From a virus, in IMG/VR virus record IMGVR_UViG_3300020420_000021, positions 1 to 51,048 of that record: a stretch of DNA of 51,048 nucleotides. One strand, 5' to 3'. The notes under the pieces were generated by a model. It had not been told where the DNA came from and searched no databases. It worked only from the letters and a program-made list of their open reading frames with translations. Of the stretch, positions 15,764 to 23,598 are shown piece after piece (position 1 is the stretch's first letter; each line of letters starts with the position of its first letter). The translations under genes were made by a program, and so were the position numbers.

Positions 15764-17149
15764 ATGAAATCATTCTCACAATTCACAGACAAAGTTACCG
15801 TAAGGAATCCCAAACATGTGATTCGTGAATTAACTGTATCTCCTCACTATAAAAATAAAAATGGTTTCAATCCTTTTTATGTTTTAGATATAGATACTGA
15901 TAAGGACGTAAAACCCACAGTTGGTGCTGGACAAATTCTTTACAAATCTGTAGAAAATCCTAGTGGCGAATTGATAAAGAAACTCGGTAATGGTAAATAC
16001 TATTTTCAAGTTGTAGTAGACGGTTCAGATACACCCTATTATGTTCAATCTACCAAGTCAAATGTAAAGTCACACTTTGGAAGTAAAAGTAGAAAAGATT
16101 CTACTGCTTCTTCTAATGTAAACGAACTACTAACTGTTCACTTCTTAATACACCCTGACCAAATTCAAAACCAATTTGATTTTGAAAAATGGGTTGCAGG
16201 ACAGAGTGGCGGAACAGGGGTTCTTGCAGGTTCAGGTAAAGAAGTTACTTATGAAGATATCGTAATGTTATTAGACAAAGACGAAACTTCATTAAGAGAT
16301 ATTCTTATCGGAATGAATAATGCAAAAGCAGTTGCACAAGATTTAAAAGGTAGAACAATTAAAAATGTGTATTGGGTTCCAAGAGGTAAACCTGCAGGGA
16401 TTGGTGGTAAGAATCCTTCGGACGTTATAGTTCAAACTGCAGATGGTTATCAAGGTTACTCAAACAAAATATCAGGTGGTGCAGACGCTACACCTAAAAT
16501 TAATACAAACATAGTTGCATTCTATTCTAAAGTAGGTGACAAAGGACAAGTTGGTAGGATTCAATCTATGATTGATAATGCATGGAATACTGCAGGTTCA
16601 ATGATAGACCCTAAAAGAAAAAATGCTTATAAAGCAATCAACTCATTCAATATCAAAAAAGAAAAGTTTAGTGAATCTGCTTCACAAAGAGCATTCGCTA
16701 CTATCGCAAAGGAATTTGCAAAAGACGGTTTAGATTTTTATACCACTGATATGTATTGGCCTTTTAGAAATACATTGTTAGAAGACTTTTCAAAATATGT
16801 ATCCTCACCAAAAAACTTATTATACTTTCTAAATACTATGGGTTACTATACGTATGATGACCCAAATGCAACCCCATGTCCTTATAAATTATTAATAGGT
16901 AGTGAAAAGGGTTCTACAATTAAAGAAGTAAGTGGTGACGATAGCACAAGACAAATGTTAATGTCAGATAACACACGTGACTTTAGTGGAATCAAAACGT
17001 CATATGACGGTAAACAACAGACTTTTAAATTATCATGGACTTATAAACCTTTAAAGATTTCAGCTGAAATGCCAGTTGTTTTGAGAACAAGACAAGCAGG
17101 GGGTTGGGCAGGTAAGTCTTTATATATCACCAGTAGTGGAATAAAATAA
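15764..17149 (+). CDS. Late protein of unknown function, possible PD-(D/E)xK-like core
   Basis: This encodes 461 residues, conserved in layout with marine T4-like phages as far as I remember, but with no assigned function. The N-terminus MKSFSQFTDKVTVRNPKHVI resembles a capsid-targeting start. Near residue 220 a segment GGKNPSDVIVQTADGYQGYS followed by NKI resembles the Asp...xK core of restriction-endonuclease-like nucleases, though the usual Glu before xK is Ser here. The C-terminal half has aromatic-rich beta segments (FKLSWTYKPLKISAEMPVVL). The leaderless late promoter suggests a virion or packaging-stage protein. A structure prediction would decide. Confidence 0.55.
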   Translation: MKSFSQFTDKVTVRNPKHVIRELTVSPHYKNKNGFNPFYVLDIDTDKDVKPTVGAGQILYKSVENPSGELIKKLGNGKYYFQVVVDGSDTPYYVQSTKSNVKSHFGSKSRKDSTASSNVNELLTVHFLIHPDQIQNQFDFEKWVAGQSGGTGVLAGSGKEVTYEDIVMLLDKDETSLRDILIGMNNAKAVAQDLKGRTIKNVYWVPRGKPAGIGGKNPSDVIVQTADGYQGYSNKISGGADATPKINTNIVAFYSKVGDKGQVGRIQSMIDNAWNTAGSMIDPKRKNAYKAINSFNIKKEKFSESASQRAFATIAKEFAKDGLDFYTTDMYWPFRNTLLEDFSKYVSSPKNLLYFLNTMGYYTYDDPNATPCPYKLLIGSEKGSTIKEVSGDDSTRQMLMSDNTRDFSGIKTSYDGKQQTFKLSWTYKPLKISAEMPVVLRTRQAGGWAGKSLYITSSGIK

Positions 17150-17150
17150 T

Positions 17151-17780
17151 ATGTATGAATTAGTTGAAGAGGCTGCCAAAGTCCTACGTAATCCTACCGA
17201 AAAGTTTGATTTCGATAATCCGCAAACAGACCCAAAAGAATTACAAGACGGTCTTGTAGAAACCATGGAAAAATATGGTGGACTTGGTTTAAGTGCTAAT
17301 CAAGTTGGTGTAGACTTAAGTGTATTTGTTATGCAAACACAGGACGAAGGAATAGTTGCATTTTTCAATCCTGAGTTAGTTCAGATATCTCAAGAAACAG
17401 AAATGATGAAGGAAGGTTGTCTATCTTTTCCTGACATATATATTATGCTAAAGCGACCAAAAGTAGTGGTAATGGATTACCAAACAGTTGACGGTGAAAA
17501 ACGTTCAATTCAATTAGAAGGTATTGGTGCAAGATGTGTGCAACATGAAATAGACCACCTGAACGGTATTATATTTTTACAACGTGCATCACAATTAAAA
17601 ATAGAACGTGCTCTAAAGGCAAGACCAAAAGAAAGAGCAAGAAGATTAGATTATGAAAGAAGAAGAGCAATCGCAGAAGAAATCCGTAGAGTTCAATCTG
17701 ATTCAGATTCCCGAAGTAATAACGGAGAAGGAAGCGAGGGAACTGATAATGTTCCACAAAACGCATCCGCATCTGCTTAA
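17151..17780 (+). CDS. def: Peptide deformylase
   Basis: This metalloenzyme removes the formyl group from nascent N-terminal Met. All three motifs are present: GLGLSANQ (residues 44-51), EGCLS (88-92, metal Cys) and QHEIDH (131-136, HExxH). The catalytic domain ends by about residue 150. A 60-residue basic then Ser/Asn-rich extension follows (ARPKERARRLDYERRRAIAE), longer than in most phage deformylases. The last 128 nt overlap, in another frame, the next gene. Deformylases are known in marine cyanophages. The start ATG follows the previous stop directly (TAATATG), suggesting coupling. Confidence 0.95.
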   Translation: MYELVEEAAKVLRNPTEKFDFDNPQTDPKELQDGLVETMEKYGGLGLSANQVGVDLSVFVMQTQDEGIVAFFNPELVQISQETEMMKEGCLSFPDIYIMLKRPKVVVMDYQTVDGEKRSIQLEGIGARCVQHEIDHLNGIIFLQRASQLKIERALKARPKERARRLDYERRRAIAEEIRRVQSDSDSRSNNGEGSEGTDNVPQNASASA

Positions 17781-18249
17781 AGAAGATTCAGCAGAACACT
17801 ACAATAATAAAAAGATACCTATTGAGAGTATTCAGACTCAATGGATTCGTAATTTAATCAGAAAACTTGAATTCTTGGTTGTCAATGAAGTATCTCACAC
17901 TGTATTTCCTGAACAATCTGAAATAATGTTCCACCCTATTGGTTCCTCAATTCCTAGTCATGTAGATGTATATGATACAATGGAAGGGGAAACCATAGTT
18001 CCTAAATCAGAATGGGCTGCTGTAGTCTATCTGAATCAAGACTACAAAGGCGGAACTTTAAGGTTTGACCCATGCGAAGAACTTCCTATGGGTTTTGAAT
18101 ACCAACCTATCGCAAGAGAAATGGTAATCTTCCAAGGAATGGAGTTCAAACATTCCGTCTCAAAAGTATATCGAAACAATAGATATACCCTACCTATGTG
18201 GTTCACCACAGATTCTAATGACATTCGAGTCGAACACCCTATAATCTAG
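17653..18249 (+). CDS. 2OG-Fe(II) dioxygenase, prolyl-4-hydroxylase type
   Basis: This encodes a 198-residue oxygenase. Iron ligands are visible as HxD in SSIPSHVDVYD (near residue 98) and His in FKHSVSKVYRNNRYTLPMWF (near 165), the latter also giving the 2-oxoglutarate-binding Arg; YKGGTLRFDP is the usual strand between them. The start at 17653 gives the typical N-terminal helix (VITEKEARELIMFH), but places 128 nt inside the deformylase gene. A later Met at 17749 would remove that helix, so I keep 17653. Substrate is unknown. Confidence 0.85.
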   Translation: MKEEEQSQKKSVEFNLIQIPEVITEKEARELIMFHKTHPHLLKEDSAEHYNNKKIPIESIQTQWIRNLIRKLEFLVVNEVSHTVFPEQSEIMFHPIGSSIPSHVDVYDTMEGETIVPKSEWAAVVYLNQDYKGGTLRFDPCEELPMGFEYQPIAREMVIFQGMEFKHSVSKVYRNNRYTLPMWFTTDSNDIRVEHPII

Positions 18250-18282
18250 CTGTTGACAATGACACTCATTTAGTGTTAGCCT
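18248..18282 (+). promoter_or_regulatory. Promoter element copy R1, TTGACA-N18-TAGCCT
   Basis: First of three copies of a roughly 34-nt element beginning AGCTGTTGACA and ending TTAGCCT (others at 18443 and 21283). TTGACA at 18253-18258 and TAGCCT at 18277-18282 have an 18-bp spacer. Transcription would begin near 18289, giving a 25-nt leader with AAAAGGAG before ATG 18314. Confidence 0.75.
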
Positions 18283-18313
18283 TATCTTGTAACTGAGAAA
18301 AGGAGTTAAATCA

Positions 18314-18433
18314 ATGAGTTGCGAATATAGGGAAATTTTCCTTGAAGCCAAGTATGAAGAAGGACTGGCCAAGGGACTTTCAGAAGAAGAAGCAGTCGCA
18401 TATGCACTACAATGTGCAGAAGAGTCTGAATAA
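18314..18433 (+). CDS. Small acidic protein, 39 residues
   Basis: This short ORF (MSCEYREIFLEAKYEEGLAK, ending in CAEESE) has a strong AAAAGGAG ribosome binding site and its own promoter (R1). It is acidic and probably helical, and it ends 49 nt before the VWA gene, which carries a second copy of the same promoter. No family was recognised; the regulatory link suggests a role with the VWA/AAA+ pair. Confidence 0.6.
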   Translation: MSCEYREIFLEAKYEEGLAKGLSEEEAVAYALQCAEESE

Positions 18434-18442
18434 AGTAAATGA

Positions 18443-18476
18443 GCTGTTGACAGTGACAGCACTTTTTTAGTAAGCT
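18443..18476 (+). promoter_or_regulatory. Promoter element copy R2, TTGACA-N18-TAAGCT
   Basis: TTGACA at 18447-18452 and TAAGCT at 18471-18476; the -10-like box ends exactly 6 nt before ATG 18483, so the VWA mRNA should be leaderless. The sequence shares AGCTGTTGACAGTGAC and CACTTTTTT with R3. Confidence 0.78.
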
Positions 18477-18482
18477 AGCCAC

Positions 18483-20879
18483 ATGAATGAGAAATTAACC
18501 ACACAAAAAGACAATCTTGCAAGACTAATGGCGGGTGAAAACCTGACTGTAGTCCATAAAAGAATACCTACTGCATATTTTGACGTAAAGAACAGGGTTC
18601 TTGCATGTCCTATATTCAAGAATGATATCAGTCCTGCTTTATATGACTTGTTTATGGGTCACGAAGTTGGACACGCATTGAACACACCTTATGAAGGTCT
18701 TCATAGTGCACTAGAAAAAAACAGAACATTAAAAGGATATCTTAACGTTATTGAGGACGTTAGGATTGAGAAAGCAATCAAGAACAAATACCCAGGCTTG
18801 AGACCTCAGTTCTTCAAAGCATACAAAGAATTGATTCAAAGAGACTTCTTTGGAATCAAGGGTAAAGACGTAAACAAACTTTCATTAATTGATAGAATCA
18901 ACCTACTTACTAAAGTGGGTTCTACTGCAGGTTGTGAGTTTACGCCAGAAGAATTCAAGTTCGTTGAAATGGCAGAAGCATGTGTGACGTGGGAAGACGT
19001 TGTTGTCTGTGCTACTGCGATTTATGAATGGTCAAAAGAAAACGAACAAAGAACTCAAGAAGACCAAGCGGTCTCTACTCTTCCACAAGATATCCCTGAC
19101 TTTGACGATGAAGACGAAGAAGGTGAAGAGGGTCAATCAGGTGGATTCGGTGACGAAGAAGACGAAGAAGAAGGTGACGAAGAGTCTCAAGGTTCTTCAA
19201 GTGAAGAAGGTGATTCTCTTCCTGACGCTCCTGAATCAGAAGAAGGTGAAGGTGAAGAGGGTGATGAAGAGTCAGAAGAAGAAGGTGGACAAGGTGATAT
19301 CTCTTCTAAACAAGGTGGCACATCTGCAAACATTCCCGAAGGTTCTCATTCTGATGATGAAGACGGTGCAAGGGAATCAATCACTGAATACAATGCACAT
19401 AACAATGAAGATATGTTTGTAGAAGACGCTCCGATTGTTAGAAAAACTATCAACCTTGCAGATACTAGAATGTTCAGGAAGGGTGGTGAGGCAGAAAACA
19501 TGGTTGTGTCTTCTGAGGAAATTGTCAAAGAATTCAAAAGTTGGTATGAAAAAGAAAAAGCAGACATAGACTTTACTATTGAAGCTGCTAACTTCTCTTA
19601 CAAAAAAGTCGTGGACAAAAACAAATCTCTAATTTCCCACATGGCGAAAGAATTTGAGATGAAACAGAATGCAATGAGAAGTGTCAAAGCGTTCCAAGGT
19701 AAAACTGGAAAACTTGATATGAATGCTGTTGCTAAGTATCAAGTCATGGACGATATCTTCAAGAGGGTTACTTACCTTCCTGACGGTAAAAATCACGGTG
19801 TCGTGGTTCTTCTTGATTGGAGTGGTTCTATTCATGCTTCTGTTAAAAACTTACTGGAACAATCTTTCATTCTTGCTGAGTTCTGTAAGAAGGTAAACAT
19901 TCCTTACAAAGTGTATGCTTTCTCTGACCAATGGAGAAGTAATGAGGGTGAATACAGAAGAAGCGAGAACGTTTTACTTGAACTGTTTTCTAATGGTAAA
20001 AGTAAAATGACTCAAAAAGAAATGCAAACAGTGTTTGGAATTATCTACAACCAATACATTACTGCTGAGACTAGAAACTGGAACAAGTCAGAAGAGATTC
20101 TTGAAGAATGGTTTGGTAAGTTGTTTGAAGGTAAATCAGTTTGGAGTTACGTAAATGGTTTGGACGCTCCATACAAAGTCAGACTTGGTGGAACACCACT
20201 TGACAATTCACTTCTTGCAATGAGAAAAATTCTTCCTGAGTTCAGAAGTGACAATCAATTAGAGAAATTAATTCTTACAGTAATCACTGACGGATTTTCT
20301 CATGACAGTCCATACCTGAGACAAGGTTACGGACTTGAAGATGACTTGAAAGAACAATTGAAAGAAGGCGAAGATAGTTGGGACATTGAAAAACACACCT
20401 ACATTACTGACCCTTATTCAAGAAAAACTTATGAATACATTGTTCCTAAAAAAACTGGTAGATATAACAGATACGAAAGAAATGACTGGGATAAAACTGC
20501 TAACCTGCTTGACTGGTTGAACAAAGAAACTGGTGCTATAGTTACTGGATACTTTGCTCTAGACAGAAAACAAGACTTCTATGGTCTTATGAATGCATGT
20601 TCTGACTTGAAGACAGAAATTGAAGACAAGTTCGGATATGATGACGGTTACAGAAAAACTTGGGGTCAAATCAGAAAAGAAGGTTTGGTATTCAAGACTC
20701 ATGGTTATGGAAAACTTTTTGTTTGCTGTTCTTCAAACTTGAAAACTGTGAATGATGAATTATCTGATGACCTGATAGGTGCTAAGAAATCAACACTGCT
20801 ATCTAACTTCAAGAAAAACAGAAGTGGTAAAGTTGGTTCAAGATTTTTAACTAATGAATTTATAAAGGAGATTGCATAA
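18483..20879 (+). CDS. CobT-like protein with zincin motif and VWA domain
   Basis: This 798-residue protein has an N-terminal metallopeptidase-like motif GHEVGHAL (HExxH at residues 60-64), followed about 25 residues later by YLNVIEDVRIEKAI, matching the third-ligand helix of zincin-VWA proteins. A long acidic Glu/Asp/Ser/Gly-rich linker follows (about residues 200-290, from 19080 to 19360). The C-terminal VWA domain has MIDAS motifs DWSGS (445-449), a Thr in GGTPLDNS and ITDGFSHD. Such proteins partner MoxR/CobS-type AAA+ ATPases, present here at 21359. Related genes in marine phages are labelled CobT, but real cobalt chelation is doubtful; target remodelling or proteolysis is as likely. Confidence 0.85.
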   Translation: MNEKLTTQKDNLARLMAGENLTVVHKRIPTAYFDVKNRVLACPIFKNDISPALYDLFMGHEVGHALNTPYEGLHSALEKNRTLKGYLNVIEDVRIEKAIKNKYPGLRPQFFKAYKELIQRDFFGIKGKDVNKLSLIDRINLLTKVGSTAGCEFTPEEFKFVEMAEACVTWEDVVVCATAIYEWSKENEQRTQEDQAVSTLPQDIPDFDDEDEEGEEGQSGGFGDEEDEEEGDEESQGSSSEEGDSLPDAPESEEGEGEEGDEESEEEGGQGDISSKQGGTSANIPEGSHSDDEDGARESITEYNAHNNEDMFVEDAPIVRKTINLADTRMFRKGGEAENMVVSSEEIVKEFKSWYEKEKADIDFTIEAANFSYKKVVDKNKSLISHMAKEFEMKQNAMRSVKAFQGKTGKLDMNAVAKYQVMDDIFKRVTYLPDGKNHGVVVLLDWSGSIHASVKNLLEQSFILAEFCKKVNIPYKVYAFSDQWRSNEGEYRRSENVLLELFSNGKSKMTQKEMQTVFGIIYNQYITAETRNWNKSEEILEEWFGKLFEGKSVWSYVNGLDAPYKVRLGGTPLDNSLLAMRKILPEFRSDNQLEKLILTVITDGFSHDSPYLRQGYGLEDDLKEQLKEGEDSWDIEKHTYITDPYSRKTYEYIVPKKTGRYNRYERNDWDKTANLLDWLNKETGAIVTGYFALDRKQDFYGLMNACSDLKTEIEDKFGYDDGYRKTWGQIRKEGLVFKTHGYGKLFVCCSSNLKTVNDELSDDLIGAKKSTLLSNFKKNRSGKVGSRFLTNEFIKEIA

Positions 20880-21034
20880 TGACTTTTGAAGAATTCGCAA
20901 ATTACATGTTCGTTGAGAACTGTATTGAAAGGAAAGCATGGGGTGAAAAACCTTATGCTAATGTAAGTGAGTATTTCAGTGACGGAACTAATTCCGAATT
21001 CCTGATTAAAAAATGGAGAAATGAGTATGCTTAA
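20879..21034 (+). CDS. Small hypothetical protein, 51 residues
   Basis: A short ORF begins in TAATG at the stop of the VWA gene and overlaps the next gene by 14 nt. The product is acidic and aromatic-rich (MTFEEFANYMFVENCIERKA, ending in FLIKKWRNEYA). Tight coupling on both sides shows it belongs to the VWA operon. No known family was seen. Confidence 0.65.
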   Translation: MTFEEFANYMFVENCIERKAWGEKPYANVSEYFSDGTNSEFLIKKWRNEYA

Positions 21035-21284
21035 AACTAGAGACCCCTTGAGGGTAGACCCGATTTATTATGTCAACATTGACGGTATGAATCATTCTGC
21101 TTTTGCAGATGCGGTTATGGACGTTGGTGACCCACCATGTGTAGCGAATAACTGCGATAGGGTATCCAAATGTGCTGAAGAAGGAGTGGAGTGCTTCGCA
21201 TTCAGGATATGGGTGAATAATGGTGGTGATTTGAACGAAAAACAGGTCAAAAAAATGGGTAAGTTACTTCAACCATGCAAATAG
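21021..21284 (+). CDS. Cysteine-rich small protein, possible zinc-binding
   Basis: This encodes 87 residues with a Cys cluster PPCVANNCDRVSKCAEEGVE followed by CFAF (spacing C-x5-C-x5-C-x5-C), suggesting metal binding, and a C-terminal Cys (LQPCK). The start overlaps the preceding small gene; it lies between the VWA protein and the AAA+ ATPase. I recognise similar small Cys-rich proteins from marine T4-like phages but know no function. Confidence 0.6.
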   Translation: MSMLKTRDPLRVDPIYYVNIDGMNHSAFADAVMDVGDPPCVANNCDRVSKCAEEGVECFAFRIWVNNGGDLNEKQVKKMGKLLQPCK

Positions 21285-21317
21285 CTGTTGACAGTGACCT
21301 CACTTTTTTGTTAGCCT
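21283..21317 (+). promoter_or_regulatory. Promoter element copy R3, TTGACA-N18-TAGCCT
   Basis: TTGACA at 21288-21293 and TAGCCT at 21312-21317. The -10-like box ends 6 nt before ATG 21324, the start of a 12-codon ORF that runs into the AAA+ gene. Confidence 0.78.
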
Positions 21318-21323
21318 ATACAC

Positions 21324-21362
21324 ATGATGAGAAATTATTTAATAACTAAGGAGACTATATGA
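21324..21362 (+). CDS. Possible 12-residue leader peptide coupled to the AAA+ gene
   Basis: ATG at the predicted +1 of promoter R3 opens a 12-codon frame (MMRNYLITKETI) whose stop TGA overlaps the ATG of the AAA+ ATPase gene (ATGA at 21359-21362). The AAGGAG that serves as ribosome binding site for the ATPase lies within its codons. This could be a translational coupling device or chance; there is no composition evidence at this length. Confidence 0.4.
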   Translation: MMRNYLITKETI

Positions 21363-22642
21363 GTGCATCTTATGATAAAAATGAGTCGATTACCGTTGAC
21401 GGTAAATCGTTTCATTACACGCCTGACAGGAAAGAGTTCCTAGAAGGTCTAATAGGTAAGTATCCTAATCAGACTTCCTTTACGAAGGAAGAGATTGAGA
21501 CACTAGGACACGTGCCTTACTGGTTGAACAATACCAAAAGGTATCCGTTCAAAACGTCCACGGACAACGGGACTATCTTCAATCTTGAAGCAGTTGTGAG
21601 TGGTTACAATGGTGGTTATGAACCTGAGACAGTGGTTCCTATCGCACCAGTTAAATCTGCCCCGATTCCTGCGGTTGCAAAACCTCAGCAGTCACCAGTC
21701 GCAATGAAGACTGAAATGGCAGATATCAACCTCTTGAATGATTCAGTAAAAATCATTCCTGAGAAAATGTCTAACTATGTTCCTTTTGGTCACTTTGCTG
21801 ACGTTAAGAACATAATCAAGTCTGATATTTTCTTTCCAGTGTTTGTTACTGGATTGAGTGGTAACGGTAAAACCTTAATGGTTGAACAAGTTTGTGCTCA
21901 ATTGAAGAAGGAACTTTACAGGGTCAACATTACGATTGAGACTGACGAAGATGATTTAATGGGTGGTCACACTCTTGTCAATGGTAACATTGTCTACAGA
22001 GAAGGCCCTGTTATCAAGGCAATGAGAAAAGGCGCTGTCCTGCTTCTTGACGAAGTTGACTTGGGTTCAAACAAGTTGATGTGTCTTCAATCAGTTCTTG
22101 AAGGTAAAGGTTACCTAATCAAGAAAACTGGTGAGTGGGTTACTCCTGCTAAAGGTTTCACTATTCTTGCTACTGCAAATACCAAAGGACAAGGTTCCGA
22201 TGACGGTAAGTTTGTAGGGACTCAAATCATGAACGAAGCAATGCTTGAAAGATTTGCGGTCACAATGCAACAGGAATATCCACCTGTAGCGACTGAGAGA
22301 AAAATCCTTTCTAAGGAAATGGCTCTAAGTGGTGATGTTGACATGGACTTCTGTGAGAAGTTGGTTGACTGGGCGGACGTTATCAGAAAAACTTTCTACG
22401 AAGGTGCGATTGATGATGTCGTGACTACTAGAAGACTGGTGCACATTGTCAATGCATTTAGAATGTTTGGTGACAAACTCAAGTCCATTGAAATGTGTAT
22501 CTCAAGGTTCGATGAAGAGACTAGAATGTCTATCCTTGACCTCTACACTAAGATTGACGCTGGTGTTAATCCTTTTGAAGAGGTGGTCGAAGAGGGTTCA
22601 GAAGAAAATTCTGAAAACCCTCTAGACGAAGATGACTTCTAA
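21359..22642 (+). CDS. MoxR/CobS-like AAA+ ATPase
   Basis: This 427-residue ATPase has Walker A GLSGNGKT (residues about 165-172), Walker B AVLLLDEVDLG, sensor 1 ILATANTKGQG, and an arginine-finger region MLERFAV, all typical of MoxR/CobS AAA+ proteins. An N-terminal 150-residue region may bind its partner. MoxR-type ATPases work with VWA proteins as chaperone-like or metal-insertion machines; the VWA partner is at 18483 under the same promoter type. The C-terminus is acidic. Marine T4-like phages often carry a gene named cobS, which this resembles. Confidence 0.9.
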   Translation: MSASYDKNESITVDGKSFHYTPDRKEFLEGLIGKYPNQTSFTKEEIETLGHVPYWLNNTKRYPFKTSTDNGTIFNLEAVVSGYNGGYEPETVVPIAPVKSAPIPAVAKPQQSPVAMKTEMADINLLNDSVKIIPEKMSNYVPFGHFADVKNIIKSDIFFPVFVTGLSGNGKTLMVEQVCAQLKKELYRVNITIETDEDDLMGGHTLVNGNIVYREGPVIKAMRKGAVLLLDEVDLGSNKLMCLQSVLEGKGYLIKKTGEWVTPAKGFTILATANTKGQGSDDGKFVGTQIMNEAMLERFAVTMQQEYPPVATERKILSKEMALSGDVDMDFCEKLVDWADVIRKTFYEGAIDDVVTTRRLVHIVNAFRMFGDKLKSIEMCISRFDEETRMSILDLYTKIDAGVNPFEEVVEEGSEENSENPLDEDDF

Positions 22643-22645
22643 GTC

Positions 22646-22651
22646 TATAAT
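22646..22651 (+). promoter_or_regulatory. Sigma70-type -10 box TATAAT, 6 nt before ATG
   Basis: TATAAT ends exactly 6 nt before ATG 22658. A TAGACG at 22623-22628 (4/6 match to TTGACA) has the optimal 17-bp spacing. Confidence 0.72.
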
Positions 22652-22657
22652 AGACGT

Positions 22658-22945
22658 ATGAGTATTAATTACAAATACAACGAGAGAGAACTCCTGAGTG
22701 AGTTCTCTTCGTATATAGACAAGACTTATGACCAACATTATAGTCACAATCAATTTCAGGCAACTGAATTTATTATGGACAGTGGTCATGGTGAGGGTTT
22801 TTGTATCGGGAATATTATGAAATATGCCCAAAGATACGGAAAAAAAGATGGGTATAATAGAGCAGACCTTTTGAAAGTAATCCATTATGGATTTCTTGCT
22901 CTTAACAATCATGATAGGAGACTAAAACGTGATGAAAATAAGTAA
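22658..22945 (+). CDS. DUF3310 family protein
   Basis: This 95-residue protein carries the DUF3310 signature: QATEFIMDSGHGEGFCIGNI followed by MKYAQRYGKKDG and RADLLKVIHYGFLAL. The family is widespread in phages, sometimes annotated as a putative nucleotide kinase, but without proven activity. The ATG is at the predicted +1 of a sigma70-type promoter, so early leaderless expression is expected, and the gene overlaps the clamp gene by 14 nt. Confidence 0.88.
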   Translation: MSINYKYNERELLSEFSSYIDKTYDQHYSHNQFQATEFIMDSGHGEGFCIGNIMKYAQRYGKKDGYNRADLLKVIHYGFLALNNHDRRLKRDENK

Positions 22946-23597
22946 TGAAACGAAGGAAGTTCTAAAGAACTTCTCTACGATAAACTCTGGCATTAAAGTA
23001 AGTGCTGGAAACAAATTGGAAACTATTTCCAATATGAAGAATATACTTGCGGTTGCAACGGTTAATGAATCGTTCCCACAAGGATTTTCTGTGTATAACC
23101 TACCTGAATTCTTAGGTGCGACTTCTTTATTTGAAGACCCCGACTTTCAGTTCAACGATGCAGCTATGACTGTTACGGATAACAATTCGTCAATGTCATA
23201 TTTCTATGCAAGTGAAGGTATGGTTACTTCACCTGAGAAAATGATAACTATGCCTGAAGCAGAAATATCATTTGATATCAGTAGCACACTATTAAACGAC
23301 TTGAACAAAGCGTCTAGTGTATTGGGTGTATCTGATTTAGTTCTTGAGTCAGACGGGACAACTATATCTTTGACCGTTAAAGACAAAAAGAATTCAACAA
23401 CAAATACATTTAGCAGGATAGTAGGAACAGGAACAGGTGCTACATTCGCTATGAACTTCAAGATTGAGAACTTGAAAGTTCTTGCAGGTAACTATACAGT
23501 ATCTGTATCAAGTAAAGGGATATCTAATTGGAAAAACAAAGATATCGACTTAGAGTATTTTATTGCACTGGAACCTGACTCAAAATTTAATGCCTAA
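22932..23597 (+). CDS. 45: Sliding clamp gp45
   Basis: This encodes the trimeric DNA polymerase processivity clamp, also the coactivator of gp55-dependent late transcription (221 residues; T4 gp45 228). The start MKISNETKEVLKNFSTINSG parallels the T4 N-terminus, so ATG 22932 is preferred over a GTG at 22929; AGGAG lies upstream. The body includes the FPQGFSVYNLPEFLG segment with the family LPEFL pattern. It lies before gp44 as in T4, separated by a structured leader. Confidence 0.93.
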   Translation: MKISNETKEVLKNFSTINSGIKVSAGNKLETISNMKNILAVATVNESFPQGFSVYNLPEFLGATSLFEDPDFQFNDAAMTVTDNNSSMSYFYASEGMVTSPEKMITMPEAEISFDISSTLLNDLNKASSVLGVSDLVLESDGTTISLTVKDKKNSTTNTFSRIVGTGTGATFAMNFKIENLKVLAGNYTVSVSSKGISNWKNKDIDLEYFIALEPDSKFNA

Positions 23598-23598
23598 A

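Noticed and set aside
19080-19360. Repeat-like GAAGA-rich tract as a possible repeat element
   Set aside because: It encodes the acidic linker of the VWA protein and has no regular DNA period; not a mobile or CRISPR repeat.
19000-19422. Lys/Val-rich open frame inside the VWA gene
   Set aside because: It is the +1 shadow of the acidic GAA/GAC-rich linker of the VWA protein; composition explains it.
18483-22642. True cobaltochelatase CobT/CobS for cobalamin synthesis
   Set aside because: No other cobalamin genes are present and the VWA protein has a zincin motif, so I used a neutral VWA/MoxR description.
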